A DNA stretch of 64,000 nt from Paenibacillus sp. JNUCC32 (GCF_014863545.1 NZ_CP062260.1:2480001-2544000), one strand, 5' to 3'. Shown: positions 29,216 to 39,222, counted from the first letter of the stretch. The notes: generated from the letters alone by a model not told the origin. Program-made: numbers and translations.

Positions 29216-31468
29216 TTAACGGGGAATTCCGTACAGCCTCCATGGCTTGCGGCTGCCGAACATATTGCAATTCCCCTTCTCTGCAGGGATGGGCGAGATC
29301 TTGAAAGGCGAAGATCCGCTCCAATGATCGCTGTATATATAAGCTTCTTCTCCCGCCTGCATAACCAGATGGATCCATCCGTCAGCCTGGATCGGACATA
29401 CTGTGGACATGCCCCCGATCTCCAATACCAAGCCGGCATCCGGTGATGAAACCATATCCGTTGCGATTCGGCACGATCCACCCGCAAGACTGCAAATATG
29501 TATCCAAGCGGTACGCCCCTCCTCCCGAACAGCACTCACAAGAAAGCCGCCTTCCGACCGCAGCCGATGAAATACCGCCTCCGGCCACTCCTCAGGAACA
29601 GCGGGGAAAACGCTGATTCGCTCCCCTCTGCTCTGGAGCAGCATATCATGGATCGACTCCGCCCCCGCGAGCGGCGTTTCGATGACCGGTCCCGCCTCTT
29701 TATACATGGTGTTCGGCTTGATGAGATGCATTAAGCTTCTTAAATACGCCAATGCTTCATCGCCTAGTCCGAGTATGGCCCCAATCGAGGCTGCTCCGGT
29801 GAAGCTGAATCCGCGCAAATCTCCTTCAAGTCCGATCCAATGGCGGAGCGAGCGAAGGATAAGCTCCCTCTCCTCTTCGGTATCGCCTACGAGTTGCAGC
29901 GGAAATGCTGCCAGCAGGTGGCTGAAATGCCGGTGTCCAAAATCCAAGCGCTGATTCTCGCCGATCATATAACCGGAACTATCGACCGGAAAGGGTACCA
30001 ATCGGTCCAGGACATCCCGCCAGCGATCATGCAGTGAATCATGAATGCCGAGCTTATCCGTGATGCGGATTAAGGTTTCACATCCCCAGCGCAGCAGGGC
30101 CAAATCATAATGGGCATCGGCAATCTTCAACTGCTTGAAGGAGCCGTATTCAGGCGAAACCGTCGGTGGTAAATGAAGTCGGCCGTCCTGCCCTTCCTCA
30201 AGAAGATGCAAATATAAACACACACTGCGCCGCAGGAGTGGAAAGACCACGTCTTGCAGCATATTGTCGTCCATGGCATAACGGCAGTGACGCCAGCAGT
30301 TATGCATGACCCACGTTAAATTCCCCACTTCATCCGTGACCGGGCTGTGCAGGTCATAGCTGGAGCTCCGGCCGAGTCCGGCCGAATCCTTACGGTAGGC
30401 TTCGGGAACGTTTCGGATCAGCTGCTCCTGATGCTCCTGCAATGAGCGAATCAGCGACATGCCGAGATGGAGACGATTCGCCGTATAGATTGGGGAATAA
30501 CTCATCTGAACATTCATATTGAACCATAACCCCGGCCATGGCGTGGAAGTGAGCCACGGACCTTGATTATCGATAGGGAGTGAGTCCGCTCGGGTCGCAG
30601 AAGCCAGCTTATACATCTGAATCCAGTAAAAGCTCTCCAGCTGCGTATCCGGTATGGATATGAAACTCTCCGGGTAATAATGATGCCACCATTGGCGATG
30701 GGCATGCAGCCAAGCTTCCCAACCGATGGTTGAGAGGGGGACAGCCCGAAGCTCTTGAACCGCTTGATCGCGAACGGTATTTTCCACCCCTTTCATGACG
30801 GTTAAGATACAGGTTTGCCTGTTCCATTTCCCCAACTTTCGTTCGGTCGGATCAGGGCGGCATGTAAGCCAAGCTGTAGTGCAGCCTTCCCCGCTTCCAT
30901 ATTCCTGGACGCCGATCGATATCTCGCCGGATTTCAAATGCTGAACAGTGGTTTCGGGAATAAACTGGTTGAGATTAATCCCGTCCGCATTCTTCAATAC
31001 GGGGTCAACCTCCGGATAAGCGTACCACTTCAGCTTCGCATCGTGTTCCCCTTCATCTGCGTCCAGCTCCACAAGAAGTACCGGAGCCGTTGCATGAATC
31101 AGCGCGCGAATCCTGACCTCCCCTTTGGTTGTCGGTATAACCGCTCTAAGCTCAGCATTCCATAAATCCAATCGGATTTCGCAGGGCTGATAAATCCAGC
31201 CCTCCAGCTCCAAAGCGAGCTCGCCGATGGGCACGCGTACCGGAAAATCCCGATTACCCGGGCGTGATGCGGTGATATCCGACCGTCCAAGCACAAAGCG
31301 CAGCACGTTCCGTTTATCCCGGTGTTCCTCGCTATACATCATCGCGCCCAGCATGCCGTTTCCAAGAAACGCCCCTTCATCCCAGCTGATCGGACGCGTC
31401 GACCATAACATGTCGTGCCTGGACATAAACACCGGCCAATCAATGGCTTCCTCAATGCGGCTATTCAC
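29216..31468 (-). CDS. GH95-like (alpha/alpha)6-barrel glycosidase
   Basis: A 750-residue cytoplasmic protein. The N-terminal beta-sandwich begins WDEGAFLGNGMLGAMMY, which resembles the GxLPIGNGRLGAMV block of GH95; the C-terminal barrel contains MHNCWRHCRYAMDDN, LPPTVSPEYG and RHFSHLLAAFPLQLV, equivalents of GH95 barrel motifs. Known GH95 enzymes are alpha-L-fucosidases and alpha-L-galactosidases; here the family call is approximate and the substrate open. Translation starts at GTG with GGAGG six bases upstream and overlaps the end of the response regulator gene by eight bases, so it belongs to the YesM/YesN operon. Confidence 0.7.
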   Translation of the reverse strand: MNSRIEEAIDWPVFMSRHDMLWSTRPISWDEGAFLGNGMLGAMMYSEEHRDKRNVLRFVLGRSDITASRPGNRDFPVRVPIGELALELEGWIYQPCEIRLDLWNAELRAVIPTTKGEVRIRALIHATAPVLLVELDADEGEHDAKLKWYAYPEVDPVLKNADGINLNQFIPETTVQHLKSGEISIGVQEYGSGEGCTTAWLTCRPDPTERKLGKWNRQTCILTVMKGVENTVRDQAVQELRAVPLSTIGWEAWLHAHRQWWHHYYPESFISIPDTQLESFYWIQMYKLASATRADSLPIDNQGPWLTSTPWPGLWFNMNVQMSYSPIYTANRLHLGMSLIRSLQEHQEQLIRNVPEAYRKDSAGLGRSSSYDLHSPVTDEVGNLTWVMHNCWRHCRYAMDDNMLQDVVFPLLRRSVCLYLHLLEEGQDGRLHLPPTVSPEYGSFKQLKIADAHYDLALLRWGCETLIRITDKLGIHDSLHDRWRDVLDRLVPFPVDSSGYMIGENQRLDFGHRHFSHLLAAFPLQLVGDTEEERELILRSLRHWIGLEGDLRGFSFTGAASIGAILGLGDEALAYLRSLMHLIKPNTMYKEAGPVIETPLAGAESIHDMLLQSRGERISVFPAVPEEWPEAVFHRLRSEGGFLVSAVREEGRTAWIHICSLAGGSCRIATDMVSSPDAGLVLEIGGMSTVCPIQADGWIHLVMQAGEEAYIYSDHWSGSSPFKISPIPAEKGNCNMFGSRKPWRLYGIPR

Positions 31469-33110
31469 GAACTCCCTCCTTTTGCAATGGAAAGTTGTTA
31501 TCTAGGTGCGCCTGCTTAAACTCCGATGGCGTCATCTGCGTATACTTTTTGAAAACGTCGCTAAAATAACGGCGCTCCGCATAACCAAGAGACTCTGCAA
31601 TTTCCTGAATCGGCCGATCCTCCAAGAGCAAACGCTTAGCCTCCTCGATCCGTATCTGGGTAACATAATGACTAAATGCCATCCCCGTCACTTTCTTGAA
31701 CAAGCCGGCAAAATAGCTGGGGCTCAGGTGAACCGCCTTCGCGCAAGCACTAAGGCTGATGTCCTGATCCAAATTGGATTTTACATATTGAATGGCATCC
31801 TGAATGATTTTCACGGCCGCGGAACGGCTCTGATTCTCGATGCGTTCACAGCCCAGCGTTACGATGTGATGCAGCACCCTTCTCATGTCCGCCAAGGATC
31901 TCTCGGAGCTCACCCTTCCTTCCCGAACGATCGAGCTCAAATCGGCCAATTCATTCATCGGTACCTTCTCTTGTATCGCCCGAAGCATCATATATGCCAG
32001 CTCATAATATAGGCTGATGAAATATTCCGGTTTGGGAAGCGGTATCCTGTCCTTAAACTCGTCGAGGATGTGATCGAGTCTCATTATGGCTTGACTGACG
32101 TTGCCGGATTGTATTGCGTACACCATCTCTTGTTCTGCACTTCGAATGCTGCGCGGCAAGGACATTTCCGTGTTAGCCACCTCTTCATAGGAGATAACCG
32201 CATTGCCGCCGGTATAGAAATGATACGACAGTGCATGCAAAGCTTGATCATACGATGCATACAAGTCGTGGATATACGAAACGATTCTGCCAATTCCTAT
32301 GGATACCGTTAAAGATGTATATTCGCTCACATGGTGACAGCACGCCTCCGCTATTGCTGCCGCTGAATCTGATAACGGCGCATTCAACACCGCTACCAGA
32401 CGGTTTGCCGAGTCCCGGAATACCAGTCCCCTAGTATATAAAGCGATGGTCTCTTCCGTAATATTTTTCAACGCGAACCTGGCAAGCTCGAGTTCGTTCA
32501 TCGGCGAATCCCGATACTTATCGTCATAACCGTCGATTTCAAGAATCATAACGAGCAGATGCCTGGGCTCCAAATCAGGCTTAACATATTCCCACCGTTG
32601 CTTCGCTTCCTGCTCATTCACCTTATGATGCAGCAGCCATGCAAACAATTCCTGACGCAGAAACGGCATACTCTCTTGAACCCGCTGCTCCAAATCAGCG
32701 ATATGATGCTCTTGGTTTCGCAGCGCCTCGATCTCTTCTTTGGCCTTTACAACAATCTCCTCAATATGGGCCAGCGAAAAAGGCTTGGTAATCAAGTTGA
32801 ACGCTCCAAGCTGAACGGCTTGCTTCGCATATTCGAAATCACTGAAACCCGTCATCAAGATGACCTTGCTGCGCGGCAGCAATTCTTTGACGCGCCGGGT
32901 CAATTCCAAACCGTCGAGCTTCGGCATTCGAATGTCGGTCACGATGATATCCGGTTTGCTTGTTGTGATCAGGTTCAATCCGTCTTCTCCATTTATGGCC
33001 GTTCCGCATACCGTGATCCCATGACGTTCCCAGCTGATTTGCTTGGATATGCCGTCGACCACGCTCTGAATATCGTCAATGAAGCATATCGTTGTCGATA
33101 TAACGCTCAT
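31461..33110 (-). CDS. YesN-like response regulator (REC + AraC HTH)
   Basis: 549 residues. The receiver domain (about 1-125) has phospho-acceptor Asp in IIVTDIRMPKLDGLEL and the Lys of NLITKPFS; a middle helical region follows; the last 100 residues are an AraC double HTH (ISLSACAKAVHLSPSYFAGLF and ending MTPSEFKQAH). It begins 10 bp after the sensor kinase stop codon. The ATG at 33110 is the first codon giving a complete receiver; 54 upstream in-frame codons lie inside the kinase gene. It should activate transport or glycosidase genes on sensing a sugar. Confidence 0.92.
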   Translation of the reverse strand: MSVISTTICFIDDIQSVVDGISKQISWERHGITVCGTAINGEDGLNLITTSKPDIIVTDIRMPKLDGLELTRRVKELLPRSKVILMTGFSDFEYAKQAVQLGAFNLITKPFSLAHIEEIVVKAKEEIEALRNQEHHIADLEQRVQESMPFLRQELFAWLLHHKVNEQEAKQRWEYVKPDLEPRHLLVMILEIDGYDDKYRDSPMNELELARFALKNITEETIALYTRGLVFRDSANRLVAVLNAPLSDSAAAIAEACCHHVSEYTSLTVSIGIGRIVSYIHDLYASYDQALHALSYHFYTGGNAVISYEEVANTEMSLPRSIRSAEQEMVYAIQSGNVSQAIMRLDHILDEFKDRIPLPKPEYFISLYYELAYMMLRAIQEKVPMNELADLSSIVREGRVSSERSLADMRRVLHHIVTLGCERIENQSRSAAVKIIQDAIQYVKSNLDQDISLSACAKAVHLSPSYFAGLFKKVTGMAFSHYVTQIRIEEAKRLLLEDRPIQEIAESLGYAERRYFSDVFKKYTQMTPSEFKQAHLDNNFPLQKEGVRE

Positions 33111-33120
33111 CGTCCTTAAG

Positions 33121-34884
33121 TCAACTCCCTTCGGGTACTGGTAAACGGGGGATGATGATCGAGACCCGAGTACATAGGTTAGGTTCGCTTTCCATATGCA
33201 AGCCGGCCTTGCTTCCATACTGAAGTTGTAATCGCAATCGAACATTATGCAGCGCATAACCCGATGAAGCAAAGGCAGCAGGTTGCCGAAGCTCTGGATC
33301 CGCCGCGTTATTTTCGCTAAATCCTAATCCGTTATCCTCCACGATGAAATAAAGATGGGTATCATCCTGTTTAACTTGGATCCGAATAATTCCACCATCA
33401 TTGCGATCATTAAAGCCATGCAGGATGGAGTTTTCAACCAGCGGCTGCAGCATGATTTTTAGGATCGGCTGCTGCATATCGACCAGGGGATCGACCTCGA
33501 TGGAATAGGTAAACAGCGTTTCATAACATCTCTGCTGAATTTTTAAATACTCCTCAACGTGGAGTAACTCGTGCTCAATTGACGTCATCTCCTTGCCTCG
33601 ATTGAGGCCGAGCTGGAACAGCTGTGACAGGGACAGCACCATTTCCTGAACATCCTCCAATTGATTCAGCTGGCTTTTCCAATAAACCGTATTCAGCGTG
33701 TTATATAGAAAGTGGGGATCAATTTGAGCCTGCAGGGCTCTCATCTCGGACTGACGTTTATCCGTCTCTGCCTGCTTCACCACGTCAAACATGTGATTAA
33801 GCTCTTCCAGCATCCTGTTAAAGCGATAACCGACCTGCGTGATCTCGTCATTGTATTCGCTTTCATAACGGACGTTAAGATCGTTCATCTCCACCCGTTT
33901 CATTAACGATTGCAGATGGCTTAACGGTCTTACGAGCAAACGTGTCAGCATATTCGCAAAAGCAAAAGATACAAGCAAACATCCCGTGATCACCCCGAGA
34001 ATCGTCAATTTAATGCTGTCCATCTGCTTCATCAATTCAGCTTTAGGCAGAAAGCTGAATAGCGTCCACTCCTTCACTCCACCCAGCTTGGTAAAGTTAA
34101 CCAGGTATTCATCGCCTTGGTCCGAATATTCGAAGCTTCCCTGCTCAACTGTTAAAGCAGCCATATACTCAGGATCCTGCTTCAACTTATCCGTTATGAC
34201 GGAATCTTCGATTAAAGCATCGCTCCCATCGGATGAGGCCAGGAGAAGGAAAGGCTTACGATTTGTGTCCTCCGAAACGATTAATGATCGAATCGAGTCG
34301 ATTTTGACATTCGCTACAACATAACTATCATCGATGTAATGGGATGGGATACCCTCCATTACAAAGGAAATGACCTTCTCCCTGCTGGCAAAGAAAAGAT
34401 CCTCATGACCGGCCACCCATAGCTTGCGCCGCTCGCTTTTGATATACGTATAGAGCGCCGAATCATAAAACGAATGGGAGAAATTACGCTGCTGACTCGT
34501 CTGATAATAGTCTCCCTCACGCGTTGCGATAAGAATGGAATCGATAAGAGGTTCCGTGAGCTTGGTCTGTACAAAAGTCGATTGCAGCCCGGACAGATGC
34601 GTATAGTAATTCTCCGAGCCCGAATAGCTGCTGTCCATCCCTAGCGCTCTTCGGTAAGCCGTATTGACCATCATCGAGTAAACCGCTTGCGAGATATGAT
34701 TCAGCTTCTCATCCAATACCTTCGAAGTTTTAACGATCGTATCCTGACTAAGCTGATAAGCGTTGTCCTTCACGACTTCCTCGGCGATGACGTAGCTAAG
34801 CGCGCCTGCGGTGGTGACTGCAAAAATAACGATAAGCATGAACGCGATCCAAATTCGGCGTCTGAACGATAGTCGGTAGAGCAT
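33121..34884 (-). CDS. YesM-like sensor histidine kinase
   Basis: 587 residues: membrane helix at about 12-32, extracellular Cache-like domain, second helix at about 285-308, HAMP, His-kinase domain with phospho-acceptor His in QIDPHFLYNTLN, and ATPase motifs PLVENSILHGFND and VEDNGLGF. It pairs with the downstream YesN-like regulator and follows an orphan binding lipoprotein by 60 bp. GGAGGATG precedes the ATG. Confidence 0.93.
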   Translation of the reverse strand: MLYRLSFRRRIWIAFMLIVIFAVTTAGALSYVIAEEVVKDNAYQLSQDTIVKTSKVLDEKLNHISQAVYSMMVNTAYRRALGMDSSYSGSENYYTHLSGLQSTFVQTKLTEPLIDSILIATREGDYYQTSQQRNFSHSFYDSALYTYIKSERRKLWVAGHEDLFFASREKVISFVMEGIPSHYIDDSYVVANVKIDSIRSLIVSEDTNRKPFLLLASSDGSDALIEDSVITDKLKQDPEYMAALTVEQGSFEYSDQGDEYLVNFTKLGGVKEWTLFSFLPKAELMKQMDSIKLTILGVITGCLLVSFAFANMLTRLLVRPLSHLQSLMKRVEMNDLNVRYESEYNDEITQVGYRFNRMLEELNHMFDVVKQAETDKRQSEMRALQAQIDPHFLYNTLNTVYWKSQLNQLEDVQEMVLSLSQLFQLGLNRGKEMTSIEHELLHVEEYLKIQQRCYETLFTYSIEVDPLVDMQQPILKIMLQPLVENSILHGFNDRNDGGIIRIQVKQDDTHLYFIVEDNGLGFSENNAADPELRQPAAFASSGYALHNVRLRLQLQYGSKAGLHMESEPNLCTRVSIIIPRLPVPEGS

Positions 34885-34944
34885 AAATCAACATCCTCCG
34901 TCTCTATTTTCGGTTGTGGCAGCAGTTGTCCTTTTTGAATAAGA

Positions 34945-36357
34945 TCAATCACTTGCCATAAGACGATCCTGAGGATGCAGCGGATCAAACTCCGGGATGG
35001 CTTGCATATTCACTCTGCCGGCAGCCCGTTCCTGATCCAATGCGGCATTGTAACGCGCGTTCAAGTCTTCAACCAATCGATCAAGGTCTCCGCCGATCAT
35101 GATATACTTTACGAATTCGTCCTCCCACTCCCTTCCGTTTGGTTTGAATCCTTGAGGCGACGCAGGCCATATCCCGTCATAATCGCCTGGTATAAAGCCG
35201 TCGATGCCCTCGATGTCAGGCTTCTTGGCTTTCTTGGCTATCGATTCCACGGATAGAATGCCAAGTCCGGCTTCCTGGTACCCGATCAGGACTTCATCGC
35301 TGTACATATAGCTGAGAAACTTCCATGCTTCCTCCTTATGCTGCGATTGACTGCTGATCGATAGCCATCTCGTCGCTCCCACTCCCTGATTGATCACTCC
35401 TTTATAGGTTCCGTCAATCGACGGGGGAAGTGCCGCCCCCCATTTGATCTTTGCCGGAAATTGAAATTTATAAATGCCGGGTTCCGAAGAATAGGACAGA
35501 TACATCCCGATCTTACCGTCGGCAAACTGCGCCCGGAGCGGATCGATATCCAGGGATTCAGCTCCCGGCAGCGTGCTGCCATTCTCCATCATGGCCCGGA
35601 ATGCGCCAATAATCGGTTTTAAGCCTGAGAAGTCATAGGTACCTGTTGAAAAGTCATAACCATCGCCGCTGATACCGCTTATTTCAGCTATCGGAACGGC
35701 GGAGCGGCCGAGGGCGCTGGCCGGAATTTTATAGGGCAGCGCGAACCCGTAAACGCCTTCTGCTTTTCCAATCTCGGTGATTCTCCAAGCAGCCTCCACT
35801 AACTCGTCAAGAGATTTCGGAGGAGAGGTGATGCCGGCCCGCGCAAACAGCTCAACATTATAAATAAGCCGTAAGGTGGATCCGCTGTTAGGAAGGCTGT
35901 ATATCCATTGATCGAATACGTTATATCCTTCGATAAAGGCCTGCTTCCCGAACCTGCTTCTGATTACGGGCGTTATATACTCGTTCAATGGTTCCACGTA
36001 GCCTTTACGGGTCATTTCAGCGAGATCGATCGGGGTGAAGATGTCGGGTGATTGTTCGCTGGCAAAAGACAAATCCAATGATTGGGCAAAATCATCCGCC
36101 ATCACGGTCATCTCAACCTCAATGTTATCGGGATTCTCTTGGTTATAGCGATGAATCACCTCTTTGATATAGTTCGCGTCATGTCGCCCCGTCGACCAGA
36201 ACTTAAGCTTTGTCTTTGCACCTGTAACGGCCATTTTCGAAGCTGCCGAGTGCGAAAATATGCCGTCCGTGCCCTGCCCGCTGCTGCGTTGCATGCAGCC
36301 TGTTACGGCCATGCTTAGGCACGTCAATACAATCAGCGGTAATCTCCAAGTTATCAT
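34945..36357 (-). CDS. Orphan sugar-binding lipoprotein linked to a YesM/YesN pair
   Basis: A 470-residue MalE-type extracellular binding protein with lipobox VTGC. The start at 36357 follows GGGAGGGAG; the frame is open 11 codons further without a ribosome site. No permease gene is nearby: the operon continues with sensor kinase, response regulator and GH95-like glycosidase. Such a protein may present ligand to the kinase's extracellular domain or work with a distant transporter. Confidence 0.9.
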   Translation of the reverse strand: MITWRLPLIVLTCLSMAVTGCMQRSSGQGTDGIFSHSAASKMAVTGAKTKLKFWSTGRHDANYIKEVIHRYNQENPDNIEVEMTVMADDFAQSLDLSFASEQSPDIFTPIDLAEMTRKGYVEPLNEYITPVIRSRFGKQAFIEGYNVFDQWIYSLPNSGSTLRLIYNVELFARAGITSPPKSLDELVEAAWRITEIGKAEGVYGFALPYKIPASALGRSAVPIAEISGISGDGYDFSTGTYDFSGLKPIIGAFRAMMENGSTLPGAESLDIDPLRAQFADGKIGMYLSYSSEPGIYKFQFPAKIKWGAALPPSIDGTYKGVINQGVGATRWLSISSQSQHKEEAWKFLSYMYSDEVLIGYQEAGLGILSVESIAKKAKKPDIEGIDGFIPGDYDGIWPASPQGFKPNGREWEDEFVKYIMIGGDLDRLVEDLNARYNAALDQERAAGRVNMQAIPEFDPLHPQDRLMASD

Positions 36358-36468
36358 GCACACTCCCTCCCTGTGCTTGTATCGTAGCATAACCTATTTT
36401 ATCGATATAGACAGGACGGTAAAAAAACTGTAAAGGGAAGAAAATCGATTCATCTCCTAAATGCAAAG

Positions 36469-36502
36469 AGGCTTCCACCAAGCAATTGCTTGGTGGAAGC
36501 CC
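36469..36502 (-). terminator. Terminator of the EEP phosphoesterase gene
   Basis: A perfect 30-bp palindrome (36471-36500) gives a stem of up to 15 bp and is followed on the minus strand by CTCTTTG. It lies 50 bp after the phosphoesterase stop codon. Confidence 0.7.
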
Positions 36503-36551
36503 CCGGTCATGCTAAGATACAATTAGAACTTATTCTCCCCGATGCTAGTAC

Positions 36552-37370
36552 CTATCGCTTGAATTCCACATCGGCTGCAATCGGCAGATGATCCGATGCT
36601 TCGGTTTGGATCACGCGTTGATTGGCATGCCGGACGTTAGGGGAAGTCAGAATATAATCGATGGTTGCCGACGGATTGATGACAGGGAACGTATAGGCAT
36701 CGTCTATTCCCTCAAAGCTGTTTACGAATAAACCGCTGTTTAACAGTAATTGAAACTCTGAACTGTCCGGTTCCGCATTAAAATCCCCCAGGAGAAGCGC
36801 AGGTCCCTGGGAGCCGGAAGCAAGGTCAATGATTTCCTGAGCCTGTGCCGTTCTGCTGGTGACATCCAGCCCGAGATGCGTGTTGTAAACATCTACATGG
36901 ATTCCTCTCAGATTAACGACGGCATGAAGAACGCCGCGCTGTTCCTTCCCGAAGCTGCTTAACCATGTATTCTCGGATCGGAGTATCGGATACTTGCTCA
37001 CGATGGCTGTCCCGTATTGACGGTTGTTTGTTTGTCCTTCCCCCGGTTCCAAATCAAGATTCGCGCCGTAAGCGTAATGATAGCCGAGCAAATCAGCCAA
37101 TTCCTTGGCTTGGTCTTTAAAATCGCTTCGTTCCCCGTAATGCCGATCCACTTCTTGAAGCCCGACAATCTCAGCGCCGGAGTCGCGGATCACATCCGCA
37201 ATTCTCTGCAGGCTCAGCTGACCATCGATTCCTACCCCATGATGGATATTGTAAGACATTACGGTGGTGCTTACTTCTTTGCCTTGACCCTTTCCCGCTG
37301 CCATGACGCCCGTTGCAAACAGGGGAATGAGGAACAAACAAGCGATTAGCGAAATGAGGCATTTTTTCAT
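36552..37370 (-). CDS. Secreted endonuclease/exonuclease/phosphatase (EEP) family protein
   Basis: 272 residues with a signal peptide (cut near ATGVMAAGKG). EEP-fold metal and catalytic motifs are present: YNIHHG, GLQEVD (metal Glu), YNTHLG (catalytic His), LLGDFNAEPDS (Asp-x-Asn) and ASDHLPIAADV (terminal Asp-His). The fold includes DNases, sphingomyelinases and inositol phosphatases; which bond is cleaved cannot be told. The ATG at 37370 has AAGGAG eight bases upstream. Confidence 0.88.
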   Translation of the reverse strand: MKKCLISLIACLFLIPLFATGVMAAGKGQGKEVSTTVMSYNIHHGVGIDGQLSLQRIADVIRDSGAEIVGLQEVDRHYGERSDFKDQAKELADLLGYHYAYGANLDLEPGEGQTNNRQYGTAIVSKYPILRSENTWLSSFGKEQRGVLHAVVNLRGIHVDVYNTHLGLDVTSRTAQAQEIIDLASGSQGPALLLGDFNAEPDSSEFQLLLNSGLFVNSFEGIDDAYTFPVINPSATIDYILTSPNVRHANQRVIQTEASDHLPIAADVEFKR

Positions 37371-37583
37371 GAACGAATCTCCTTCCATTAGTCAGATTAA
37401 TATCGTAAGAATCAAATTGATTATATACGGGTTTTATTTTCGCCAGATCAAGCCACGAGCTGCTCCTTTAAAATGGTAAAAAAGAAACAGACTAGACACA
37501 CTTAATATGGTCCAGCCTGTGACCTGCGACTTACATTCGCTTGGTTGATTGCAACTATTCAATGAGTCAAAACCGCCTGCGCA

Positions 37584-38576
37584 TCAATTAAAAATGCTGT
37601 CCGGAACGTAATATACCTTCTGCGTATTCTGCTTATTGACCGGATCCGTCACGATCGTAAAATATACGTTGCCGTTCTTGGTCTGAACTCCCTCGATTTC
37701 ATGGTTGCCTACATTCGTAATTTTCACGAGGGTTTTGAAAGTCCCGGTATTCGTCATCATGGCAATCTGCGGGGTTTCGCCTTCGGCTCCGCCTGACGTA
37801 TAGATTTTCGTTTGGCCGAGCATATCCGCCCCCTGGAAGGATCCGTTCGGTCTAACGATGCCGCTGCCCGATTGCGTGAAGCTGCCAACCGCTGCGTTCA
37901 CCGCGGCTGCGCTGTCCATCCGCACCTGTTCATTGCTGTCAAGCAGCTTATTGAGCGCGACCGTGTCATAAATGGACCAGGTCACGGTTCCTTCCTTCGT
38001 CTGAACGCGGAACACCGTATGCGTACTGTTGCCGCCGCCATCAACCCGGTAGGTCTCGCCCAGCCTTGCTCCCGTTTTATTGGCGTAATTCATATAGGTA
38101 AAGCGATGCAGATCCGTATAATCGACCGTCTTGCCGGCCGAATATTGCAGTCTTGCTACCTGAAGCGACCAGTAGTAATCGGTTGAAGGATCCGCTTTTG
38201 AACTGAAATAGAAATAATTGACGCCGTTGTACGTATACATATCCAGCGTTTGACAGTGCCCCGTGTTGGTGACGGTCATTTTATCTACAAAAGTAGCGTC
38301 ATTGCCGTTAATGAGCAATCTTGAAAGATAGCAGGTTCCCTTGGAACGCTGCGTGACATACAGATATTTATCCGCGATGTAGGCTTTTTGAACAGCCACG
38401 TTGTGTTGAAGTCCCTTTAAATTGTAGGCAAGCGTTGCCGAAGCGTTGACGGTTTTCTCTGGGGTTGCCGCGAACGCGGGCAAACCGGACATACAAAAGA
38501 TAAGCATTGCAAGGATGAAGGACGTGAGTAATTTAAATTGCCTTTTCTTAAGGCTCAGCCCTTGAACGTCAAACAT
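37584..38576 (-). CDS. Helveticin J-like secreted protein
   Basis: 330 residues with a signal peptide ending near GLPAFAATP. The mature part is a beta-rich, propeller-like protein resembling the helveticin J family of large bacteriocins from lactobacilli, for example VQKAYIADKYLYVTQR, GTCYLSRL, VTNTGHCQTLDM and YYWSLQVARLQY. Helveticin J itself is a heat-labile class III bacteriocin; many homologues have no tested activity. GGAGGTG precedes ATG 38576; a TTG directly before it is an alternative. It stands alone with about 200 bp on each side and no immunity gene next to it. Confidence 0.72.
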   Translation of the reverse strand: MFDVQGLSLKKRQFKLLTSFILAMLIFCMSGLPAFAATPEKTVNASATLAYNLKGLQHNVAVQKAYIADKYLYVTQRSKGTCYLSRLLINGNDATFVDKMTVTNTGHCQTLDMYTYNGVNYFYFSSKADPSTDYYWSLQVARLQYSAGKTVDYTDLHRFTYMNYANKTGARLGETYRVDGGGNSTHTVFRVQTKEGTVTWSIYDTVALNKLLDSNEQVRMDSAAAVNAAVGSFTQSGSGIVRPNGSFQGADMLGQTKIYTSGGAEGETPQIAMMTNTGTFKTLVKITNVGNHEIEGVQTKNGNVYFTIVTDPVNKQNTQKVYYVPDSIFN

Positions 38577-38779
38577 CAATCCACCTCCATGAATATGATA
38601 GAATACCGTGAGTTCCTCGGCGCCCCCTTTCCTAGGTAGTGAATGTACACTTTGAGTTTACCATTTCCCCCAAGGATTTCCTGTGCTTATCATACTTAAT
38701 GTTTTAGGAAATCATGGTCCTTTAGCCCTTTTTTTTCGATTAAATGCCCTAGAGATCATAAAGAAAAGGAGCATCCGCT

Positions 38780-39184
38780 TTAAGATTCGGCGAATGCTTC
38801 CTTTGTCTCTAGCAGTTTAGGGATGAATAACAACGGATACAACAAAAGGTACAGGTTGGGCACCCACCACATGAGGTCGAAATCCGACTTGATGATCCAA
38901 AAAACGATCGCCTGCAGCCCGGAACAAAACGTCAGGGTAAGCGAGATTAAGGCGAGATTTTTCCATTTCGCATTTCTTCGTTTATGTAAGTACAGACTGT
39001 ACATCCCGGTCACGGATATGAATATGTCCAGCGGAAAGAACGACCAATTCCAAGCAACCAACAGCTCATTGGTATAATCCTGATATAGATACTCTTTAGG
39101 AATTAAGGCAAGTGCGGTAATGACCCAATACATAATAAATCCGATATCCGTCACTAAAAACAAACCTTTTAATGTTTTGCTCAA
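38780..39184 (-). CDS. Small four-helix membrane protein (DUF5360, YvaD-like)
   Basis: 134 residues with four predicted membrane helices. The N-terminal block KGLFLVTDIGFIMYWVITAL resembles Bacillus YvaD; function unknown. It starts at TTG with GAGAGGG upstream and follows a TetR gene by 38 bp. In B. subtilis yvaD lies near the TetR gene yvaF, so this looks like a shortened form of that cluster without the yvaE-type drug transporter. Confidence 0.7.
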   Translation of the reverse strand: MSKTLKGLFLVTDIGFIMYWVITALALIPKEYLYQDYTNELLVAWNWSFFPLDIFISVTGMYSLYLHKRRNAKWKNLALISLTLTFCSGLQAIVFWIIKSDFDLMWWVPNLYLLLYPLLFIPKLLETKEAFAES

Positions 39185-39222
39185 AGCATACCCTCTCTTC
39201 TCCTTCGTGGTCTACCGTTGGC

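Noticed and set aside
29110..29535. N-terminal extension of the membrane AraC protein to 918 residues
   Set aside because: The extra 142 codons overlap the GH95-like gene and a hairpin; the ATG at 29109 has a perfect ribosome site and starts the first membrane helix.
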